Below, in pieces: positions 42,041-47,357 of a DNA stretch of 47,357 nucleotides. Source of the stretch: Clostridiales bacterium. Its GTDB lineage: Bacteria; Bacillota; Clostridia; Christensenellales; JAISNN01. Every line of letters begins with the position of its first letter. Position 1 is the stretch's first letter. The DNA is taken from contig JAISOS010000092.1 in assembly GCA_031275485.1 (NCBI GenBank), positions 1 to 47,357 on the forward strand. Reading direction: 5' to 3'. Under the pieces are notes generated by a model that searched no databases, was not told the origin of the DNA, and saw nothing but the letters and a program-made list of their open reading frames with translations. The position numbers and the translations under genes were made by a program.

Positions 42041-42588
42041 AATAATTTTGAAAGCGGATAGACTGCGGAGGAAAAGTCAGACCGCTTGCGAAAGTTGAGG
42101 GCGAATAGCTTTTATGCGGTTTTTACGCGGTGTCGAAGCATTTTCGACGGCGCATATTCCCGCGTTATAAGCGGTATAATGTGAAAAACAACGCGGCGAC
42201 GCGCTGAAAACGGCAAAAAATACCTTCCGCGCTTTATGTGAACGCGCCGTAGACGTTATCCGTCCCGACTTTGTCTATTTCGCTTTTATCGCCACAATGT
42301 TATCGGTTTTACGCGAACGCGCCGTAATTTGAAAAAAATAAGGAAAGACTTCAAGAAAACGCCGAATAAAGCGATTTGCGCGGCGTTTCTTTAAATTTAG
42401 CTCGCAATTTTTTTTGAGTTTGCGTCGAATTCACGAATTTATTAGATTCTAAATAAGCCAAGCCGAAAACGGCGGTTATTTAGGAGGTAAACCGCATAAT
42501 AAATTTATTAGCGGCTCGCTTTTGCGGTTCGGCGCAAAAAAAAATTAAAAAATACCGGATAGTAATTGAATATTCTTTTAATCTGTGG
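42041..42588. other. Long non-coding spacer with small structures
   Basis: No credible gene. GAACGCGCCGTA occurs twice (42239 and 42315). A hairpin AAACGCCG/CGGCGTTT (42357-42388) is followed by TTCTTTAAATTT and may be a terminator. At about 42494-42517, CCGC and GCGG enclose the palindrome TAATAAATTTATTA. The end joins the promoter of the next gene. Confidence 0.4.
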
Positions 42589-42594
42589 TATAAT
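42566..42594 (+). promoter_or_regulatory. Promoter of the alpha/beta-hydrolase-like gene
   Basis: TTGAAT (42566-42571), a 17-nt spacer, and TATAAT (42589-42594) with TG upstream. The transcript should start near 42601, leaving a leader of about 210 nt. Confidence 0.7.
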
Positions 42595-42600
42595 GATTAA

Positions 42601-42811
42601 AAATATGATAGTGATGTTTTTGCGGGAGCGAAATTATTTCGTTTCGGTATACGCGTTTAAAGTATTGTCCGAATATAAACCGTTCCGCTAAAAAACGGGG
42701 AACGCCGCCGCAGGCATTGAACGGCGCGCGTTCCGTTTGAGGCGAAATTCGCGGGACGAGACGGGGATATAATCCGTTCCGCGCTTGTGAAGGCTGGTTA
42801 AAAGGGTTGAT
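42601..42811 (+). promoter_or_regulatory. Structured leader of the alpha/beta-hydrolase-like gene
   Basis: AAACGG, (GG bulge), AACGC and CCG pair with CGG, GCGTT and CCGTTT (about 42696-42739) to make a long GC-rich hairpin. CCGTTCCGC occurs on both sides (42679 and 42774). It does not match a riboswitch class I know. Confidence 0.4.
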
Positions 42812-44551
42812 ATGGAATATGATTTTATGACGCAGTCAAGGCTTTGGAGCGATTACGATCCCGCCGCGTTGCCGATAGATCACTCGGTCTCGGACGAGAC
42901 CGAGGAAAACGGCATTACGAGGAGGACGGTCTTTTTTAACTCCGACGGAGTCGGGGCGGGTAGCGTGAGGGTTCGTTGCGAAATTTCCTTTGCGGGAAAC
43001 GCGGCGAAGAATACCGCGGTAGTCTACGCGGGCGACCTGTTCTGCGGAAGCGATAAGGATATGACTGCGCGGCTCGCGGAGGCGGGGTATTTGGTTGTCG
43101 ATCCCGATTTTGGAGCGGACGTCGTATTGAGCCGGACGGATTCCTGCGCGGACGGCGGTTTTAGGCGCGTCGGTTCCGGCGCAAACGGCGGTTTCGATTC
43201 CGGCGCAAACGGCGCGGATACGGACGCGAACCGTACCGTCTACCCCGAAGAGCTCGACTATTGCAGACCGCGAAAAAACTCTCCGTATTTGCTTTCGGCA
43301 AATCCTTCCGCAAAGCATTCGCCGTGGTACGTTTGGGCAAAAATTCTGCGCCGCGCCGCCGTTCTCGCGCGCGCCGAGTACGGCGCGGAAAACGTCGTGC
43401 TTATAGGCGAAAGGTCCGCCTCGACGGCGGCTTATATCGCGGGGATAGATCCGTCGTTTTCGATGATAGCGACGTTTTTCGGTAGCGGATATATATCTTA
43501 CGACGGGATATACAAATTCGGAGACGACGCCCCCGTTATAGACGACGAAATGGAGTGCTTTATCGCGGGCGTCGAGGCGCAGACATACGCTCGGTTTATT
43601 GAAAAACCCGTGCTTATGCTACAGTCGACGAACAGTTCACTCGGCGACTTTGACAGGGCGTCGGATTTATTCGGTCTTTTTCCGTTAGAAAAGACTATGA
43701 TAGTCAGTCCGGGACTTGGCAACTGCGTGACCGAGCGCGCGGCGGAAAATCTCCTGAAATGGATTGAAAACACACTCGCCGGCAAAAAACCGAAGGCTAC
43801 GCCTATCGGTGCTCTCGTCATAAGCGAGAACAATTACTATTTCAATATAAGCGTTCCCGATTCCGAGGGAATAGAGTCGTTAACGGCGTATTACAGCACG
43901 ACGGACGACGCGCCGTATTTCCGCGAATGGCGTAACGCGCGGACGGAGGAGACGGAGCGCGGAGAGTACATAGCCAAGTTGGAAGTTGCGGGCGCGGCTC
44001 GGATTTTCGCTTTCGCGAACGTCCTTTACGACGACGGAACTTTGGTTTCGTCCAAGGAATATACTATGCTCCTGCCGCAAAGAGCATCCGAATGCGACGC
44101 AAGTTTCAAAAACCGCGTCGTCTATTCGGGTGAAACGGGTATAAATTTTGTGCCGTCAAGCCGCCGTCTGACGGTTTCGGACGGCGTCGAGCTTGCGGTC
44201 GGCGCATACGGCATAAAAGGAGTCAGAGCGGCCGGCGGCGGGATGATAAATTATGCGGCGGGAGCGTGCGTTTCGGATGCGGGCGGCGATATAGCCGCGC
44301 TTCAAGCCGATGTTTTTACGACGGAAAGTAAAAAAATTATCATGAGCGTATACAAAAAAAGGAATAGAACCGCCGTAAAATATTCCTGCGCGGTGGACGT
44401 TCCGGGCAACGCCGAATGGCAGAGAATTTCTATTGAGCCGAGAATGTTCAAAAATAGCCAATCGGGCACGGAGGACAATTTCGACGGCGTAAAAATGCTT
44501 GAAATCGAGGATGCGGCGGGCGTGATATTTAACAACATTTTATTCGTCTGA
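42812..44551 (+). CDS. Alpha/beta-hydrolase-like protein, probably without a standard nucleophile
   Basis: 579 residues, no signal peptide. The middle (about 195-325) has the strand-turn VVLIGERSAS where esterases have G-x-S-x-G, followed by PVLMLQSTNSSLGDFDRASDLF and a C-terminal helix LLKWIENTLAG, as in acetyl-xylan-esterase-like hydrolases. The turn reads G-E-R-S-A, so the usual Ser is Arg. Residues about 112-140 are a Gly/Ala/Asp low-complexity insert with a repeated GSGANG unit. A beta-sandwich (340-420) and a C-terminal domain of about 140 residues follow. The role is unknown. Confidence 0.55.
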   Translation: MEYDFMTQSRLWSDYDPAALPIDHSVSDETEENGITRRTVFFNSDGVGAGSVRVRCEISFAGNAAKNTAVVYAGDLFCGSDKDMTARLAEAGYLVVDPDFGADVVLSRTDSCADGGFRRVGSGANGGFDSGANGADTDANRTVYPEELDYCRPRKNSPYLLSANPSAKHSPWYVWAKILRRAAVLARAEYGAENVVLIGERSASTAAYIAGIDPSFSMIATFFGSGYISYDGIYKFGDDAPVIDDEMECFIAGVEAQTYARFIEKPVLMLQSTNSSLGDFDRASDLFGLFPLEKTMIVSPGLGNCVTERAAENLLKWIENTLAGKKPKATPIGALVISENNYYFNISVPDSEGIESLTAYYSTTDDAPYFREWRNARTEETERGEYIAKLEVAGAARIFAFANVLYDDGTLVSSKEYTMLLPQRASECDASFKNRVVYSGETGINFVPSSRRLTVSDGVELAVGAYGIKGVRAAGGGMINYAAGACVSDAGGDIAALQADVFTTESKKIIMSVYKKRNRTAVKYSCAVDVPGNAEWQRISIEPRMFKNSQSGTEDNFDGVKMLEIEDAAGVIFNNILFV

Positions 44552-44852
44552 AAAAAAGGATACCGTATAAAATGAACGAAAGTACATGGCGGATATATGC
44601 GTAAAAATATCCGAAAACCTCAAAAGCGCATAAAAAATACGGCGTTCCGGTTATATTAAGCGTAAAATGCGGATATTTATAAACATTGAAGAAAAAATAA
44701 AATCAGACGGGCTCTAAAACAGTGTTTCGGGCACTTTGATGAGGATACCGTATCTTAAAAGCGGTCGGGATTTTCAACGGGCGGGGTCGGTAATATTTGG
44801 AGATAACTTAAGAACCCGCGTTTTTTAAATAATTTAAAGAAGGATTTTGCAG
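44552..44852. other. Spacer between the hydrolase-like gene and lepB
   Basis: 301 nt of A/T-rich sequence without a strong promoter, palindrome or reading frame. AAGGATTTT just before 44853 is the lepB ribosome binding site. Confidence 0.35.
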
Positions 44853-45467
44853 ATGACGCAGTTGAGCAAAGGCGAACAAGGAACGGTTGCCGCCCGTTAT
44901 AAAAGATTCGGCGCATCAAACATACTTTTTGACATACTGATAGTTTTGTTCGTTATAACGCTCGCTTTCGGCGCGTCCGTAGTGCTTCGCGAGTACGTCG
45001 TTATCGGTACGCGCGTTAAGGGTATTTCTATGGAAAATACCGTTTACGACGGCGACACGGTCTATCTTCTCAACACCAAAAACGTCAAAAAAGGAGATAT
45101 AATAAGGCTGAAAAATCCCATACCCGAAAAGGATAATTCGGGCGAAATCGTTGACGAATATCTGATTAAACGCGTCATAGCTATCGGCGGCGATCGTCTG
45201 GCAATACCGGGCGACGGGTACGTCTACGTCAACGGCGAGAAGGTTGGCGACGGATATACGAAAGAACCCGGTGGCACTAATTACCGCGCCGAGTCGGACG
45301 ATATGTCCTTTGTGACTGAGGGAAAGGTACCCGACGGATATATTTTCGTTTTAGGCGACAACCGCGCAAAGAGTCAGGACAGCCGCGTGTTCGGCGCGGT
45401 AAAGACGGACGATATACGCGGCAAGGCGTTTTTGATAGTCCGTAACGGCGATTGGATTTGGATTTAA
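44853..45467 (+). CDS. lepB: Signal peptidase I
   Basis: 204 residues with one N-terminal membrane helix (about 25-46) and the catalytic domain outside. The catalytic serine is S59 in GISMENTVYDGD and the lysine is K106 in YLIKRVIAIGGD; GDNRAKSQDSR (168-178) is box E. It releases exported proteins after the Sec channel. AAGGATTTTG places the start at ATG 44853, not TTG 44847. Single-helix form as in other Bacillota. Confidence 0.95.
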   Translation: MTQLSKGEQGTVAARYKRFGASNILFDILIVLFVITLAFGASVVLREYVVIGTRVKGISMENTVYDGDTVYLLNTKNVKKGDIIRLKNPIPEKDNSGEIVDEYLIKRVIAIGGDRLAIPGDGYVYVNGEKVGDGYTKEPGGTNYRAESDDMSFVTEGKVPDGYIFVLGDNRAKSQDSRVFGAVKTDDIRGKAFLIVRNGDWIWI

Positions 45468-45500
45468 ACCCGTGTTAATAATAGGAAAGGGCGCGTCTTT

Positions 45501-45540
45501 AACGGGTCTTTTCGCGGTTTTCCCCCGTTCTTTTTCTTTA
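45501..45540 (+). terminator. Terminator after lepB
   Basis: AACGGG (45501-45506) pairs with CCCGTT (45524-45529), followed by CTTTTTCTTTA. The stem is only 6 bp but the T-tract is good. The remainder to 45719 holds no gene; an in-frame extension of the next gene there lacks a ribosome binding site. Confidence 0.55.
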
Positions 45541-45719
45541 ACGGGTTCCGTCGAAAGTTCGCGGAGTTTCATGGGAACGCTTTGACAACAAAGCCGTGCC
45601 CCCCCGCAAGCCCGAAGTTTTTATCTAAAAGACAGAGTCTGAAATTCTTTCAAAATTTTTCAAAGAGTTATGCCGTTCGGGTAATACCGCGCAGTAAATT
45701 TTTTTTGGAGAAACTTACT

Positions 45720-47099
45720 ATGAAATTAAACTATAAGCAGACAATTTTTGTCGGACTAGCGTTCCTTTCCATTTCGGCGTTTTGGCAGTTCTATTACGCC
45801 TATATGCCGCTTACGGTGACGCTTGTTTTCGGTCTGGATAACTTCTGGCGCGGCGTTGTTATGGGTCTCGACAATTTCGTCGCGCTCATTATGCTCCCGC
45901 TTTTCGGAATGCTGTCGGACAAAAGGAAAAACGTTACGCACGGCAGACGGACGCCTTATATTCTCATAGGCACGTTTTTGTGCGTTGTGTTCTTTATGGC
46001 TATGGGCGTTTTGGAGCACATGCAATTCGAGGGGCTTATGGCGGAGGGCGCGATACGGACGGCGACGGAGGGCTTGGACGCGGCGGCGAAGAAAGCGGTG
46101 ACCGAAAGCAACCGTCTTATCGCTTTCGAATTTATGCAAAGCAATCCCGCAATATTCGTCGGCTTTATAGGCTTCGTACTGCTGACCCTGTTTTCTATGG
46201 GCATATACAGAACGCCTGCGGTCGCGCTTATGCCCGACGTTACGCCGAAGCCCTTGCGCTCTCAGGCAAACGCCGTAATCAACATTATGGGCGGCGCGGG
46301 CGGCGTCTTAGCGACCGTGATTTTCACTCTGTTTATAAAGGATTACGAGAGTAAAATGACGGCTTACGCGCTGACGGCGGGGCTTATGGTCGTTGCGATA
46401 ATCGTGTATATGATAGTCGTGAACGAGCCTAAGTCCGTCGCTAAAAGGGAGGAGACCGAAAAGGAGCACGGCATATTCGAGCAAGCCGCGCCGGGCGCGC
46501 GCGTCAAAATGAAAAAACCGGAATTTAAAAGTTTTATGTTCCTTTTGGCGTCGATCGCCTTTTGGTTTATCGGCTATTACGCCGTATATTCATCCTTTAC
46601 GGTTTACGCGAATAACAACCTCGGCGTTTCGGACGGCGACTCCGGAATTTTCTTTCTGATAGCGATGGGAGTTGCCGCAGCAGGTTTTATACCGATAGCG
46701 TACTTTTCCGCGCACGCGGGCAGGAAAAAGACGATTTTGGGCGGCATAGTGTTGCTCGGCATATCGCTTGCGATGGGCTTTTTCGTCACGCCGGATTCGA
46801 TATGGCTTATGTATGTCCTGTTTCCGCTCGTCGGCGTAGGTTGGGCGGCAATCAACGTCAACTCCTTTCCGATGGTCGCCGAAATGGCGCCGTCCCTCGA
46901 TGTGGGCAGGTTTACGGGATATTATTACGCCGCGTCTATGTCCGCCCAGGGTCTCGCGCCGATTATTTCCGGCTTTTTTATGGACGCGGTAGGCGAGACC
47001 GCGTTGTTCCCGATCGCCGCACTGTTCGTCGCGCTCTCGTTCGTTACTATGCTGTTCGTCAAACACGGCGACAGCAAACCGATTAAAGGCAAAAATTAG
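45720..47099 (+). CDS. MFS transporter, SLC45/sugar-proton symporter-like
   Basis: 459 residues, about twelve membrane helices. The first is FVGLAFLSISAFWQFYYAYMPL; the A-loop is GMLSDKRKNVTHGRRTPYILIG, typical of sucrose-type (SLC45/GPH-like) carriers. An extra loop of about 40 residues (THE Ala/Glu-rich part near 110-140) separates helices 4 and 5. The C-terminal half has GRKKTILGGIVLLG. GGAGAAAC precedes the ATG at 45720; the open frame to 45582 is rejected. The carried substrate is unknown, perhaps a disaccharide. Confidence 0.85.
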   Translation: MKLNYKQTIFVGLAFLSISAFWQFYYAYMPLTVTLVFGLDNFWRGVVMGLDNFVALIMLPLFGMLSDKRKNVTHGRRTPYILIGTFLCVVFFMAMGVLEHMQFEGLMAEGAIRTATEGLDAAAKKAVTESNRLIAFEFMQSNPAIFVGFIGFVLLTLFSMGIYRTPAVALMPDVTPKPLRSQANAVINIMGGAGGVLATVIFTLFIKDYESKMTAYALTAGLMVVAIIVYMIVVNEPKSVAKREETEKEHGIFEQAAPGARVKMKKPEFKSFMFLLASIAFWFIGYYAVYSSFTVYANNNLGVSDGDSGIFFLIAMGVAAAGFIPIAYFSAHAGRKKTILGGIVLLGISLAMGFFVTPDSIWLMYVLFPLVGVGWAAINVNSFPMVAEMAPSLDVGRFTGYYYAASMSAQGLAPIISGFFMDAVGETALFPIAALFVALSFVTMLFVKHGDSKPIKGKN

Positions 47100-47133
47100 G
47101 ACGGAATAGTTTTTTTGATGTCTGTGGGCATAG

Positions 47134-47275
47134 AAAAGTAATATTATTTTGATAAGGCTGGGCACAATAGAGTAATACAAAAAAGCCTCGAAAATTGTGT
47201 ATAGCAGTCAAAAAGTAGTACTATTTTGGATAGGTATAACCGCCGAAAAGTAGTACAACCGAAAATAGGCTAAAA
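47134..47275. repeat. Cluster of four G-T-A-(A/G)-T-A repeats
   Basis: AAAAGTAATATTATTTTGAT (47134), AGAGTAATACAAAA (47169), AAAAGTAGTACTATTTTGGA (47211) and AAAAGTAGTACAACC (47246). The first and third are near-palindromic. The last three bases AGGCT/AGCCT recur after each unit. They may be protein-binding sites or the end of a mobile element outside the window. Confidence 0.5.
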
Positions 47276-47285
47276 GTGGCTTAAA

Positions 47286-47357
47286 TACCCGTATTTACGG
47301 GTAAGAACACACAAAAACGGCAAAAAATAAGCACGGAGCGTAAAACGCAGTCCGTGC
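47286..47357. other. Hairpins at the right edge
   Basis: TACCCG/CGGGTA (47286-47303) is a 6-bp stem, and GCACGGA/TCCGTGC (47331-47357) a 7-bp stem with inner GCG/CGC. The window ends exactly at the last base of the second stem, so a T-run, and thus a terminator, cannot be judged. Confidence 0.4.

Noticed and set aside
42601-42811. Known riboswitch in the leader
   Set aside because: I could not match any known class (no T-box, SAM, TPP, cobalamin or purine core), so it is left as an unassigned structure.
45582-45719. 46-residue extension of the MFS transporter
   Set aside because: Basic, non-hydrophobic, and without a ribosome binding site; GGAG before 45720 is clear.

Overview
The window looks like chromosomal DNA of an anaerobic member of the Bacillota, probably class Clostridia and perhaps the Christensenellales; the order is inference. 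The evidence is a Gram-positive style r-protein gene order with zinc-type S14 and S4, strong AGGAGG-like ribosome binding sites, consensus sigma-A promoters, a reverse rubrerythrin, the non-mevalonate enzyme IspE, an Rrf2/NifS/NifU iron-sulfur module, and a GGGtGRT/NifU-like pair. No phage, insertion-sequence transposase or CRISPR array is visible.

Layout. 1-5.2 kb: partial TMEM43-like membrane protein, tRNA-Thr(CGT), a glycerophosphodiester phosphodiesterase, a small Cys-rich protein, reverse rubrerythrin, IspE and a small lipoprotein. 5.2-8.7 kb: repeat-rich spacer, then an Rrf2/IscR-like regulator, cysteine desulfurase and a NifU-like scaffold. 8.7-10 kb: spacer with a near-perfect palindrome and an unrecognised helical protein. 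10.1-28.6 kb: the S10-spc-alpha supercluster, from a consensus promoter at 10109 to a terminator at 28662. An unrecognised gene sits between rpsJ and rplC, and the spacers after secY are unusually long. 29-33.2 kb, minus strand: the PFL (UPF0210) and ACT-domain (UPF0237) pair, then the GGGtGRT and NifU-like pair. 33.4-40.8 kb: GH2 glycosidase, a TetR regulator that may be leaderless, a class III aminotransferase, an FGGY kinase and a class II aldolase-like protein that lacks the expected zinc histidines. 41.1-47.1 kb: rsmA, an alpha/beta-hydrolase-like protein, signal peptidase I and an MFS transporter. The window ends in a short repeat cluster and a hairpin.

How the genes work together. The 10-28 kb block makes the ribosome, the Sec channel, Adk, Map, IF-1 and RNA polymerase alpha. 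The 6-8.7 kb block makes iron-sulfur clusters under a probable cluster-sensing repressor, and rubrerythrin handles peroxide. The 33-40 kb block looks like uptake-independent carbohydrate or amino-sugar metabolism under a TetR regulator, but its substrate cannot be read from sequence.

The most unusual material is (i) three families of intergenic repeats: A, a GGTTTCCC palindrome with about a dozen copies; B, four copies of roughly 100-180 nt; C, two copies of about 125 nt; (ii) the probable pseudo-aldolase and its cluster; (iii) the extra gene inside the S10 operon; and (iv) several palindromic operator candidates. All comparisons were made by eye; no alignment or database search was run.
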